A stretch of 39,723 nt of DNA, taken from contig JABWAQ010000021.1 of the NCBI GenBank assembly GCA_013360945.1, forward strand, positions 1-39,723, given 5' to 3'. Of this stretch, positions 17,901-26,266 are shown in pieces (the stretch's first letter is position 1; every line of letters begins with the position of its first letter). Source of the DNA: Candidatus Brocadia sp. GTDB lineage: Bacteria; Planctomycetota; Brocadiia; Brocadiales; Brocadiaceae. The notes beneath the pieces are model-generated. The model did no database searches, was not told where the DNA came from, and was given only the letters and a program-made list of their open reading frames with translations. The translations under genes were made by a program, and so were the position numbers.

Positions 17901-18995
17901 ATGAGCATTATAAGAAATACCATAAAGACTTTTCATCCAGCTTATTTTGCAATGGTGATGTCCACGGGCATCATTTCTATTGCATCTTCCCTGCTGGGTT
18001 TTAAAGGAATTGCATATGGGCTCTTTTGCTTAAATATCGTTGCATATACAATTATTTTGTCGTTACAGCTCCTGCGCGTAAGCTTGTTTTGGAGTAATCT
18101 ATACCATGATCTTTCCAACCCGAAATTAAGTCTCGTTTTTTTTACCACAGTCGCTGCAACCAATGTACTCGGAGCTCAATTTGTCAGTGTGACAGATCGT
18201 CCTGAAGTTGCTAAGATATTCTGGTATTTTGGTATATTTCTCTGGATAATCGTTTCGTTATCCACTTTCAATATCCTCTTTATTAAGTGCGAACAAAGGA
18301 TAGAGGTGGTCTTGCACGGAGGTTGGTTGATTGCTACCGTAGGAACACAATCCGTGGCTGTTCTTGGTGGTATACTTGCGCCAAAATTTGGAGATGCCGG
18401 AAGTTTTGTGATGTTTTCTTCCTATGTGTGGTGGATGATTGGAACCTTCCTTTATCTGGTCCTGATTACGCTCATTATTTACCGGCTCGTGTTTTTCAAA
18501 ATATCCCCGGATGCATTAGTACCGCCTTACTGGATAAACATGGGTGCCCTCGCGATCACAACGCTCGCTGGGTCGATTTTGTGTATAAGTATCCTTAAAA
18601 TAGAAGGCCCTTATAAAGATTTCCTGGGATTCACAAAGGGATTTACTCTGTTTTTCTGGTCCTTTGGCACATGGTGGATACCATTCTTGTTAATCATTGG
18701 GATATGGAAATATGTCTTTCACAAAACACCGTACAAGTATAACCCCCTTTACTGGGGTATGGTCTTCCCTTTGGGCATGTATACCGCCTGCACCATGAGA
18801 CTTTCGCAGGCCATCCAAATCCCTTTCATAGCCAATATCTCCAGTTATTTCATTTATGCAGCATACATCGCCTGGAGTTTTATATTTATCAGTATGATAC
18901 ATTCGATGGTAAAAGCAGTCACCGTAAAAAAGGCCGCACTAAAAAGGGAGGAAAAGATCCGCCAGCCCCAGATGATCCCCGTTGCTAAAGGGTAA
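17901..18995 (+). CDS. TDT/SLAC1-family anion transporter
   Basis: 364 residues with about ten hydrophobic spans. The N-terminus TFHPAYFAMVMSTGIISIAS and internal VFFTTVAATNVLGAQF, GAILAPKFGD-like (GGILAPKFGD), LFFWSFGTWWIPFLLIIGIW and YNPLYWGMVFPLGMYTACT are characteristic of the tellurite-resistance/dicarboxylate transporter (TDT; TehA, Mae1, SSU1, SLAC1) group. Substrates across the family include nitrate, sulfite, malate and chloride. ATG 17901 is preferred to GTG 17889 because it gives the usual short N-terminus before FHPAYFAM, though its ribosome-binding site is weak. It lies upstream of two FNT channels, so an inorganic anion such as nitrite is a reasonable but unproven substrate. Confidence 0.9.
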   Translation: MSIIRNTIKTFHPAYFAMVMSTGIISIASSLLGFKGIAYGLFCLNIVAYTIILSLQLLRVSLFWSNLYHDLSNPKLSLVFFTTVAATNVLGAQFVSVTDRPEVAKIFWYFGIFLWIIVSLSTFNILFIKCEQRIEVVLHGGWLIATVGTQSVAVLGGILAPKFGDAGSFVMFSSYVWWMIGTFLYLVLITLIIYRLVFFKISPDALVPPYWINMGALAITTLAGSILCISILKIEGPYKDFLGFTKGFTLFFWSFGTWWIPFLLIIGIWKYVFHKTPYKYNPLYWGMVFPLGMYTACTMRLSQAIQIPFIANISSYFIYAAYIAWSFIFISMIHSMVKAVTVKKAALKREEKIRQPQMIPVAKG

Positions 18996-19004
18996 AATTC
19001 CTTA

Positions 19005-19040
19005 CAATCAACCCGGAGGGTGGAGCTTTGGGTCGGTTGT
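19005..19040 (+). terminator. Possible stem-loop after the TDT gene
   Basis: ACAATCAACCC can pair with GGGTCGGTTGT (ten of eleven, one wobble). The tail is only moderately T-rich, so this could be a terminator or an RNA processing site. Confidence 0.35.
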
Positions 19041-19178
19041 CATTTAATTATCTCTACGAGGAAACGAATTTGTATGATTTTGTTTGTCATTTACCACGGA
19101 GAGTCGTTTGCAGAGTGGACGTTAAGTATAAATAAATTAATTATGTATTGTAAACACACGAATGAAAGGAGGTAATTT

Positions 19179-20078
19179 GTGGCTGATATGCAGACTGGCA
19201 GTACAAATACTCAGGAATATGCTGCACCCGTTATCGAGATCGATGCCTATGCGCCAGCAAAGATGGCCGATCGTGTTGGACAAGTCGGTATAGCGAAAGC
19301 GAAGCTCAGTACCTTAACCATTTTTGCGCTCAGTATTCTCGCCGGTGTTTTTATCGGTCTCGGTGCGCAGCTATCTATGTTAGTAACACATACCGCTACC
19401 TCGAATTACGGTTTAAATCAATTAGTGGGTGGCGTGGCTTTTACTTTAGCCTTGGTGTTAATTGTAATTGCAGGCGCAGAACTTTTCACGGGAAATTGTC
19501 TTATAGCGATGTCTTTTATGGCGCGGAAAATCACTGCGAAAGACCTTGGCAAAAATCTGACTATTGCCTTTATTGGCAATTTCATTGGCGCATTAACCCT
19601 CGTTTTATGGATTTATAACTCTAAGCAATGGACAATAAATAATTATTTACTGGGCGCTAAAATCGTCATGGCGGCTAATGATAAAACACATCTGCCCTTT
19701 GGCGTTGCCTTTTCCAGGGCGGTGCTTTGCAATGCCCTCGTATGCCTTGCTATCTGGTTGTGCTACAGCGGCAGAAGCAATATGGATAAGATCCTTTCGT
19801 TGCTCTGGCCCATCTCCTGTCTCATAGCCTGTGGATTTGAGCACTGTGTGGTAAATATGTGGCTTATCCCTATGGGGCTTGTGCTGAAGGGCAACAGTGA
19901 GGTGCTGGCAGCAGTGGAAAAACTCCATAACGGGAATTTAGATCTTTCGAATCTTACCTTTTTTAAAGGTTTTTTGATTGATAACATGTTCCCCGTTGTG
20001 CTTGGAAATTTATTCGGCGGCACTATTCTGGTCGCGGGTGTGTATTGGTTCATCTATTTGCGTCCTTCAAAGAAATAA
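19179..20078 (+). CDS. Formate/nitrite transporter (FNT) family channel, copy 1
   Basis: 299 residues with six membrane spans. Family marks: GVFIGLGAQLSMLV (N-terminal P-loop region), VIAGAELFTGNCLIA (filter-region Thr and first re-entrant loop), SRAVLCNALVCLAIW, and CGFEHCVVNMWLIPMG with the central pore histidine. FNT proteins form pentamers that pass formate, nitrite or hydrosulfide. GTG 19179 follows AAAGGAGGTAATTT, an excellent ribosome-binding site. The cytoplasmic N-terminus (VIEIDAYAPAKMADRVGQVG) is longer than in E. coli FocA and shared with the second copy. Copies 1 and 2 are tandem, 18 bases apart. In an anammox context nitrite is the likely cargo (inference). Confidence 0.95.
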   Translation: MADMQTGSTNTQEYAAPVIEIDAYAPAKMADRVGQVGIAKAKLSTLTIFALSILAGVFIGLGAQLSMLVTHTATSNYGLNQLVGGVAFTLALVLIVIAGAELFTGNCLIAMSFMARKITAKDLGKNLTIAFIGNFIGALTLVLWIYNSKQWTINNYLLGAKIVMAANDKTHLPFGVAFSRAVLCNALVCLAIWLCYSGRSNMDKILSLLWPISCLIACGFEHCVVNMWLIPMGLVLKGNSEVLAAVEKLHNGNLDLSNLTFFKGFLIDNMFPVVLGNLFGGTILVAGVYWFIYLRPSKK

Positions 20079-20096
20079 TTATAAGGAGATTACTCT

Positions 20097-21017
20097 ATGG
20101 CAGAAAATAACGTTCCAAAGACTATTCAGGTTATTGATATCGATGCCTATGCACCTCCGCAAATAGCCGACAGGATCGATAAGGTCGCCATGGTAAAGGC
20201 AAAGCTAACCTTTGCACAGACTTTTCTGCTGGGTATATTGGCAGGAGTTTATATTGCCATCGGCGCGCAATTCGCCACCTTTGTGACAAGTGACTCTGGG
20301 TTGCATTTCGGCCTTACTTCCATGATCGCAGGGATTACCTTCTCACTTGGCCTTATGTTGGTCGTCATTGCGGGCGCTGAACTTTTTACCGGCAACTGTT
20401 TAATTATTATGGGGTACGTGAGTAAAAGGGTCACCACCGGCCAGATGCTGAATAACTGGGTGGTTTCCTATGCAGGGAATTTATTGGGCAGTCTCACAAT
20501 GGTCTGTTGGATGTCCCAAACCCATCAATGGGAATTTTTTCACAATATGGTGGGTGCAAAGGCATTGCTTATCGCCCATACAAAAGTCAATCTTTCTTTT
20601 ACCACCGCCCTTGCAAGGGGTGTCCTTTGTAACTCCATGGTTTGCCTTGCGGTATGGCTTTGTTTCAGCGGCAGGAGTGTGGCAGACAAAATCTTTTGTA
20701 TTATCTTTCCCATTGGTGGCTTCGTTGCCAGCGGATTTGAACACTGTGTTGCAAACATGTACTTTATTCCCATGGGGATTGTGTTGAAGAAACACCCTGA
20801 AATCATTGACGCGGCTGAAAAAATGGCGGGAAAATCCCTCGATCTCTCCCTGCTTACCTGGAAGGGTTTTTTTATTAATAATCTTATTCCCGTTACCCTG
20901 GGAAACATCGTCGGCGGGGTTATCCTGGTTGGGGTTATGTTCTGGTTCGTTTATCTCAGGCCCCATATCAATTTATCTTTTAGCGTAAAACAAGACTTCT
21001 TCCACGAAAAGAAATAG
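20097..21017 (+). CDS. Formate/nitrite transporter (FNT) family channel, copy 2
   Basis: 306 residues and a clear paralogue of the preceding channel: VIDIDAYAPPQIADRIDKVA, GVYIAIGAQFATFV, VIAGAELFTGNCLIIMGYVS, ARGVLCNSMVCLAVWLCFSG and SGFEHCVANMYFIPMG with the pore histidine. ATAAGGAGATT precedes ATG 20097 at good spacing. The C-terminus is extended by a charged tail (LSFSVKQDFFHEKK) absent in copy 1. Both copies keep the Thr and His pore residues, so both should conduct. A strong terminator follows. The two may differ in affinity or direction or form mixed pentamers; sequence alone does not say. Confidence 0.95.
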   Translation: MAENNVPKTIQVIDIDAYAPPQIADRIDKVAMVKAKLTFAQTFLLGILAGVYIAIGAQFATFVTSDSGLHFGLTSMIAGITFSLGLMLVVIAGAELFTGNCLIIMGYVSKRVTTGQMLNNWVVSYAGNLLGSLTMVCWMSQTHQWEFFHNMVGAKALLIAHTKVNLSFTTALARGVLCNSMVCLAVWLCFSGRSVADKIFCIIFPIGGFVASGFEHCVANMYFIPMGIVLKKHPEIIDAAEKMAGKSLDLSLLTWKGFFINNLIPVTLGNIVGGVILVGVMFWFVYLRPHINLSFSVKQDFFHEKK

Positions 21018-21050
21018 CATTTCACCAGCTTTTAAACTATTGACTTGCAA

Positions 21051-21100
21051 AAATCCCAGTTTGAAATAAACTATATTCAAACTGGGATTTCTTTTTTTAT
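21051..21100 (+). terminator. Rho-independent terminator
   Basis: AAATCCCAGTTTGAA (21051-21065) is a perfect inverted copy of TTCAAACTGGGATTT (21077-21091), with an 11-base loop, followed by CTTTTTTTAT. It closes the FNT transcript. Confidence 0.92.
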
Positions 21101-21120
21101 CGAATGTCTTTGGGGGTTGC

Positions 21121-21471
21121 GTGCTTCTTCATTTCTTAATGACTATCTCTGCCCTGTCTCTTGTCGTATCAGGCGGAAGTTATTTTTCCGCTAAAATAAA
21201 AACCCTCTTTTGTATGCTCCTCTTGTTCTACACGTCTAATACCTTGCTTTCTTCTTTCTTAATTTATAACTTTAATATTATTTTTTTTTATACCATCGTA
21301 ACTTTTTTTGTTGTCTTGCCGCTTGTGTGCCTCATCCTGTTTGCCCTTGATGTATACTACGGATTGTTTTGTATAGACACCTCTTTTGTATTCGTCTTTA
21401 TCTGGCTATTGATCCCCGCATTTTTTACTATAAATCTTTTTTCTTATCTCCTAAAGGTATTTCATGCCTGA
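21121..21471 (+). CDS. Small hydrophobic membrane protein
   Basis: 116 residues from GTG 21121, almost entirely hydrophobic with about four spans (FLMTISALSLVVSGGSYF, LFCMLLLFYTSNTLLSSFLI, IIFFYTIVTFFVVLPLVCLI, FVFIWLLIPAFFTINLFSYL). I do not recognise a family. It overlaps the start of lpxB by eight bases, so the two are likely translated together. It starts only 30 bases after the FNT terminator, so its promoter must lie in or close to that terminator. A lipid A export or envelope role is possible from the overlap but not shown. Confidence 0.65.
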   Translation: MLLHFLMTISALSLVVSGGSYFSAKIKTLFCMLLLFYTSNTLLSSFLIYNFNIIFFYTIVTFFVVLPLVCLILFALDVYYGLFCIDTSFVFVFIWLLIPAFFTINLFSYLLKVFHA

Positions 21472-22615
21472 AATTTCCGGGAAGATATTTATTAGCGCAG
21501 GAGACCCATCGGGGGATATTCACGGGGCAAACCTTATACGCTGCTTGCTCGAAAAAGACCCTCACATTACCTTCTACGGACTTGGCAGAGAAAACATGAT
21601 ACAAGCGGGATTACATAGTCTCCATGACATGTCACAAAAATCTTTAATGTGGCTTCATGTCTTAACGGAGTTATCAACCTTCCTGCAAATGAAAAAAGAT
21701 TGCATCCGGTTTTTAAAACGGGAGAACCCTGGCGTGGTTGTTCTGATTGATTATTGCGGTTTCAATTTTTATATAGCAAAAGCGGCGAAAAAACTGGGTA
21801 TCCCTGTGGTTTACTATGTCAGCCCCCAACTCTGGGCACATGGTCCCTGGCGGATAAAAAAGATGAAAAAACTGGTAGACAAGCTGCTTGTCATCTACCC
21901 TTTTGAAAAACCCTTTTATGAGAATGCCGGTATTCCTGTCGTCTATGTGGGGCATCCGCTCTTCGATGAAATCATCAAAGAGGGAGGAAATGAAGGATTT
22001 GTTGATGACCTCAAAAAACAACCCGGTGAACCCGTCGTCTCTTTTCTTCCGGGCAGCCGCAGGCAGGAAATTGTCCGGTTATTGCCTTTGTTTCTGCAAT
22101 CAGCTGTGCAAATTCACCAAAAAATCCCCCTGGCACAATTTCTCATCTCCTGCAGCAATGAACAACACCGTGATCTTATCCATGAAATTGCGAAGGAATT
22201 CCGCATCCCACATAAAATTGTCTTAGGAAACGTTCATGAGATAATCAATGCATCCAGTCTTTGTATCGCCGGAGCCGGGACCATTACATTACAAATCGCC
22301 TATTACCGGAAACCGATGATTATTGTTTACAAAATATCGCCATTTGCTTACTTTATATCCAGGCCTTTCCTGACAACCCCGTATATCGGTCTTGTGAATA
22401 AGCTTGCTCATAAGATGATTGTCCCGGAACTCCTCATGTGCAGAGGGAATTACCCCTGGATTGCCGGTCAGGCGATACAATTACTCAGCAATCCTCAAAA
22501 AAGGCATGATTGTATTCAAGAACTATCCCTGCTCATGGATACCATTGCAAGGCCAGGTGCATCAGGACACGCGGCGGCAGAGATACTCAAATTAAGGATC
22601 CAACAATCACCATAA
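21464..22615 (+). CDS. lpxB: Lipid-A-disaccharide synthase
   Basis: 383 residues, the normal length. The N-terminus KIFISAGDPSGDIHGANLI is the classic LpxB signature; further family blocks are LMWLHVLTELSTFLQMKK, VVLIDYCGFNFYIAKAAKK, YVSPQLWAHGPWRIKKMKK, LLVIYPFEKPFYENAGIPVVYVGHPL, FLPGSRRQEI and ASSLCIAGAGTITLQIA. LpxB is a GT19 glycosyltransferase joining UDP-2,3-diacylglucosamine and lipid X on the inner membrane face. It shows the organism has lipid A and so an outer membrane. It starts inside the end of the small membrane gene. Other lpx genes are not in the window. Confidence 0.97.
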   Translation: MPEISGKIFISAGDPSGDIHGANLIRCLLEKDPHITFYGLGRENMIQAGLHSLHDMSQKSLMWLHVLTELSTFLQMKKDCIRFLKRENPGVVVLIDYCGFNFYIAKAAKKLGIPVVYYVSPQLWAHGPWRIKKMKKLVDKLLVIYPFEKPFYENAGIPVVYVGHPLFDEIIKEGGNEGFVDDLKKQPGEPVVSFLPGSRRQEIVRLLPLFLQSAVQIHQKIPLAQFLISCSNEQHRDLIHEIAKEFRIPHKIVLGNVHEIINASSLCIAGAGTITLQIAYYRKPMIIVYKISPFAYFISRPFLTTPYIGLVNKLAHKMIVPELLMCRGNYPWIAGQAIQLLSNPQKRHDCIQELSLLMDTIARPGASGHAAAEILKLRIQQSP

Positions 22616-22686
22616 ATGCATTTTAAAATGTTGCATCCTTTTATAATATTGTATACTCCGTGACCCCCTTGGCCATATCACGAATC

Positions 22687-23169
22687 TGTCCCCCGCTGGC
22701 GGGGGTGCAGGGGGTGGAAATGGAACGCGGAAATCATGCGAAAAAAACCAAAAGCCGACGGAACCAATAATTACGCCTACAACAAACGATTACAACCGAT
22801 TGAAACAGCCTGCGTAAGAAAATGACGAAAGCAGAGGCTTGCCTCTGGAAATATGCACTGCTAGCCGGACAGATTAAGGGCTATCAATTCAGGAGGCAAA
22901 GGCGCCCGTGCTGCAATATATCGCAGACTTCCTCTGTAAGGAATTGAAGCTGATCATTGAGGTTGATGGGATAACTCATTTAAACGTTGAAACAAGTAAA
23001 AAAGATAAGCGTAAGGCCTGTGCGCTTGAAAGCGCCGGGTTTACCATAATCAGGTTTACCGACGAAGATGTATTGAAGAATATGAGCGGTGTTATACAGA
23101 GGATTGTACGGGTAGTTGACATGATCGGGCGGTCTAGTCCACCCCCTGCACCCCCGCCAGCGGGGGACA
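22687..23169. mobile_element. Unit with 32-bp terminal inverted repeats carrying a DUF559 gene, copy A
   Basis: Positions 22687-22718 and 23138-23169 are perfect inverted copies (32 of 32); each arm contains its own GC palindrome (CCCCCGCTGGCGGGGG). Between them lies only a broken DUF559 endonuclease gene. A decayed unit with the same ends and fragments of the same interior is at 37109-37342. I see no transposase and no obvious target duplication. Confidence 0.75.
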
Positions 23170-23174
23170 TGTGA
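22736..23174 (+). pseudogene. DUF559 (Vsr-like) endonuclease, frameshifted
   Basis: The typical protein has about 120 residues: YNKRLQP..., LRKxMTKAEACLWKYxL, QFRRQRPVLQYIADFxC, ELKLIIEVDG, then FTIIRFTDEDVL. All these blocks are here but in three frames. YNKRLQPIE sits in the frame of ATG 22736; MTKAEACLWKYALLAG...GYQFRRQR begins at ATG 22822 in another; and PVLQYIADFLCKELKLIIEVDG to the end lies in the frame of GTG 22908. There are thus two frameshifts. DUF559 is related to Vsr and PD-(D/E)XK nucleases. The 88-residue 3' part alone is open but lacks the N-terminal helix. Confidence 0.85.
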
Positions 23175-23182
23175 ACAAAATT

Positions 23183-23215
23183 AACCCTGTCAGGGTTTTA
23201 AGCCCTGACAGGGTT
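23183..23215. repeat. Perfect hairpin repeat
   Basis: AACCCTGTCAGGG and CCCTGACAGGGTT (13-bp perfect stem) flank TTTTAAG. It directly follows the right inverted repeat of the DUF559 unit. It could form a stem-loop RNA or be a dispersed REP. Between it and 23443 I see no gene. Confidence 0.85.
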
Positions 23216-23442
23216 GACTCACGAATTTCGTGCTTCGGATTCGTCTTTTCCGACTTGTTCGGGTTAGGGTGTAGCATAAATGAGAGTTTAATGATAATTA
23301 TTGATTCCTTAACTTCATACGTATGGGGTAACCGGGGTTGTGATAATGGTAAAACAATCCCCTACCCCATGTGTATCAAGTTTTGGGGTAGTGCGATGTA
23401 CAGTTATTGGCAATGACTGCTCAATAGCAGCTTTTTGGATTT

Positions 23443-23682
23443 TTAACTAACGTATTGTTGCACACTACATAAATTTTTCTCATTCGTCAGAAGTGATTCA
23501 GATAGCAAAATGTGCTTTTGGTTTTTTACGTTTTGCCATAATTCAAGCTCGGTTTTACGTTCGTAATGATATGAAAGTACGGCATGCACTTGTAAAAGGG
23601 TAAGATGGGGAGGTGCAATTATAATATCTTCAGGCAACACCCCTGTGAGTTCGTGTCTGATAGCTGAAGGATGTTTTTCAAT
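23443..23682 (-). pseudogene. DUF433 antitoxin-like remnant
   Basis: In frame just after the stop of the SDR gene the minus strand reads IRHELTGVLPEDIIIAPPHL and then TLLQVHAVLSYHYERKTELE. This matches the second half of DUF433 proteins (WHELxGxSPDEIVxxYPHLTLAQVHAALAYYYD), small winged-helix-like antitoxin-type proteins. The first half is missing and the end (after about ELELWQ) is unrelated. No toxin (PIN/DUF5615) is adjacent. Confidence 0.5.
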
Positions 23683-24675
23683 TCAACCGGCCACTGGTAT
23701 CCGGTAGAGACATGTATGGATTTGTTCCGGATGAAAGATCATATGAGACGGGCGGTAATGATGCCAATCTCTGTCGTCCGGGACGTGGTGCTCCAGATAT
23801 GGCCACTTACGAAATGGGTCTACTCCTAATGCCTGAATGAGTTTCCGGTTGCTCATCGTAACATTTCCCGCTCTTGGAGGCATGGGGCCTGCCTCTTTAC
23901 GCATGCAGCCTTTCAGCAATTTTGAGGCATAACCACCAACCTTATTGACGATTTGCCCGATCTGATACAGGCTGAGATGCCGGTGTGAACCGAGATGGTA
24001 AATACCCCGGATTTTATTTCCCAGGGTGAGATCCATAACCTTATTGAAATCTTCACAATAGAAAGGAGATCTCACTTCATCATAATATAATGTGGCCGGG
24101 TTGTTTTTTTTAAACCGGGATAGTATCCAGTCAATGGCCCCTGCATGCCCATTGACGCTGACCCCCATGGGTAGCGATATGCGGAAAATTGTCGCAGACG
24201 GATATCTGAGCATAACAATCTCTTCGGCTACGGCCATCGTCTTGCCATACATGGTGACAGGGGATACCGTATTTTCCTCCGCGTATAATCCTTCTGCCTT
24301 TCCGGGAAATACCAAATCCGTAGAAAGGTGGATGAGTCGGGTATCATGGTTCCCGATCATCTCCAGCACGTTCAAAACCGATTGCACATTCACACGATAG
24401 GCCAGTACAGCATTCATTTCACAGGATTTTAAGGCGCAGGAGCCTGCCCCATTCAACACAGACCGGAACTTCTTCTGTTTCATCAACTCCACAAGCCCCC
24501 TGCGGTCTTCTATATCCAGAGGAATAATACCTTCCCCTTTGAGCGGCCAATAACGAACGGGACGGATACCAGTAACGTGGTTTGGATACTTTGCATGGAA
24601 ATATCGAAAGGCGCTATACCCGGGCACCCCGGTTACACCCGTAATTAGGAGTGGTAAAAAAGATGGTAAAGACAT
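23683..24675 (-). CDS. RmlD-like SDR-family oxidoreductase
   Basis: 330 residues from ATG 24675 (TTG 24684 is an alternative). An extended short-chain dehydrogenase: nucleotide motif LLITGVTGVPGYSAF near residue 8, RLIHLSTDLVFPGKAEG with the conserved Ser-Thr-Asp, and catalytic YGKT (Tyr-x-x-x-Lys form). GIYHLGSHRHLSLYQIGQIV and RAGNVTMSNRKLIQALGVDP fit the RmlD substrate-binding C-terminus. RmlD itself reduces dTDP-4-dehydrorhamnose; relatives act on other nucleotide sugars. No rml genes are present, so the substrate is unknown. It lies about 110 bases downstream of the acyl-CoA ligase gene on the same strand. Confidence 0.85.
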   Translation of the reverse strand: MSLPSFLPLLITGVTGVPGYSAFRYFHAKYPNHVTGIRPVRYWPLKGEGIIPLDIEDRRGLVELMKQKKFRSVLNGAGSCALKSCEMNAVLAYRVNVQSVLNVLEMIGNHDTRLIHLSTDLVFPGKAEGLYAEENTVSPVTMYGKTMAVAEEIVMLRYPSATIFRISLPMGVSVNGHAGAIDWILSRFKKNNPATLYYDEVRSPFYCEDFNKVMDLTLGNKIRGIYHLGSHRHLSLYQIGQIVNKVGGYASKLLKGCMRKEAGPMPPRAGNVTMSNRKLIQALGVDPFRKWPYLEHHVPDDRDWHHYRPSHMIFHPEQIHTCLYRIPVAG

Positions 24676-24792
24676 ATCACGCAAGCCACATAATACCAGG
24701 ATAGCAAGTGGCGACAGTATAGTGGCTGGGAAAAGGGATTATCCGTGTTATATAACTGAGAGGTCGCAAGATTGTCACGCTCCAATAATCGG

Positions 24793-26244
24793 TCATTTCA
24801 ACGCCCTTTTTAGAACCTTGCCGGTGGGGCCGTGCGGTAACTCCTTGCAAAATTCAAAATATTTGGGTACTTTGTAATGGGGCAATCGCTGCGTGCAGTA
24901 GTTCCTAATTTCTTCCTCACTGCATGTTGCATGTTCATGCAGCGCTATATATGCCTTGGGCACTTCGCCGCGAACCTTGTCCGGCACTCCGACAACGGCT
25001 ACCTCAAAGACCTTCTCATGCCCGCTGATAACATATTCAATCTCGGTGGGGGATACATTTTCCCCGCTGATAATGATTAATTCCTTTTTTCTGCCCGTAA
25101 TCCACAAAAATCCATCTTCGTCCAGCCTGCCGTAATCACCAGTCTTTAGCCACCCATCTGATGCGATGGTCTCCGCCGTCTCTTTGGGCAATTTGTAATA
25201 CCCCTTCATTACATTCGGTCCCTTTACCCATATCTCACCATCCTTATTGACGGGCTGTTCCTGACCATTATCGTCCACAATCTTCACCTCAAGATTATCC
25301 AGTGGCGGACCAATGCTTCCCGGCTTACATCTTTCGGGAAGATTCACAGAGACTATCGCTGTGGCTTCCGTTAATCCATAACCCTCGGTTAATGGAACGG
25401 GAAATGTTTTCCTGAATGCCAGCAGAACGTCACCCGGCAAGGGTTCTCCTCCTGATGTGCAAAGCCTCAGCGTGCTCAGGTCATGTTTGGTTGTCTCAGC
25501 CGTTCGCAGAAGCACCCGGTACATGGATGGAATAGCAAACAAGGATGTGACTCTATATTTCTCAATCATTTCCAGGACCTTTGGACCCGAAAACCGTGCG
25601 AGATAGACGCTCGTTGCACCTGCACAGACAGGTAATATCAGGGTCGTGGTTAAGGCATAGGTATGAAACAGGGGAAGGATGCCCAGCAATACATCCTTTT
25701 CGGTAAAATGAAATGCATGGATGCACCCATCAAGGTTACTCAAGAAGTTTCTATGTGTTAACATCACCCCTTTCGGGTTGGCATTCGTACCGGATGTGTA
25801 CAGTATCGCCGCCTGTTCATCAGCATCCCCGTGCTTAACCTGTTCTTCATCAAACGGTACAGATGCACAAGAACTTCTCTCTTCCACAGGAAGAATCTTT
25901 TTTATCTGATTTCCCAGCTGCGGTGCGAACAGGCTGTTTGTGAAGATGGTATTTATGCCTGCATCCTGAATTACGTAAAGTAATTGAGCCGGTGAGAGCA
26001 AGTAATTTAACGGGACAGGTGTTTTTCCCGTCATGAGGATTCCGTAAAATGCCGTTACGAAATCTTTCCCATTGGGAAGGAGTATTCCGATATTTCTCCC
26101 GCTATCCGCTGATAATAGTCGTGCAGCGCACTCAATAGCTTCCCGGCAGATGTCTTCATACGTGGTCGCTCCAGCCTGGTCGATAACGGCTATCTTCCTG
26201 GCGTGTTTTTTGCAGGTATGTAAAAACGTTTCAACTATTGTCAT
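24793..26244 (-). CDS. AMP-dependent acyl-CoA synthetase/ligase
   Basis: 483 residues from ATG 26244. ANL-superfamily marks: P-loop AILYTSGTNANPKGVMLTHRN near 150-170 (the usual TSGTTG is TSGTNA here), LCTSGGEPLPGD, LTEGYGLTEATAI (A5), WLKTGDYGRLDEDGFLWITGRKKELIIISGENV (A7-A8 region, Asp and Arg present), and the catalytic lysine in GPTGKVLKRAL at the end. It would activate a carboxylic acid as acyl-AMP and transfer it to CoA or a carrier. The length is shorter than long-chain FadD enzymes and closer to medium-chain or carrier-loading ligases. Substrate unknown. Confidence 0.93.
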   Translation of the reverse strand: MTIVETFLHTCKKHARKIAVIDQAGATTYEDICREAIECAARLLSADSGRNIGILLPNGKDFVTAFYGILMTGKTPVPLNYLLSPAQLLYVIQDAGINTIFTNSLFAPQLGNQIKKILPVEERSSCASVPFDEEQVKHGDADEQAAILYTSGTNANPKGVMLTHRNFLSNLDGCIHAFHFTEKDVLLGILPLFHTYALTTTLILPVCAGATSVYLARFSGPKVLEMIEKYRVTSLFAIPSMYRVLLRTAETTKHDLSTLRLCTSGGEPLPGDVLLAFRKTFPVPLTEGYGLTEATAIVSVNLPERCKPGSIGPPLDNLEVKIVDDNGQEQPVNKDGEIWVKGPNVMKGYYKLPKETAETIASDGWLKTGDYGRLDEDGFLWITGRKKELIIISGENVSPTEIEYVISGHEKVFEVAVVGVPDKVRGEVPKAYIALHEHATCSEEEIRNYCTQRLPHYKVPKYFEFCKELPHGPTGKVLKRALK

Positions 26245-26266
26245 CAATCGGACGTCTTTTTAAAAA

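Noticed and set aside
20481-20966. 161-codon minus-strand ORF
   Set aside because: Antisense to the second FNT channel, which is clearly real.
23171-23416. 81-codon ORF
   Set aside because: Built from the hairpin repeat and flanking repeats; no start signal.
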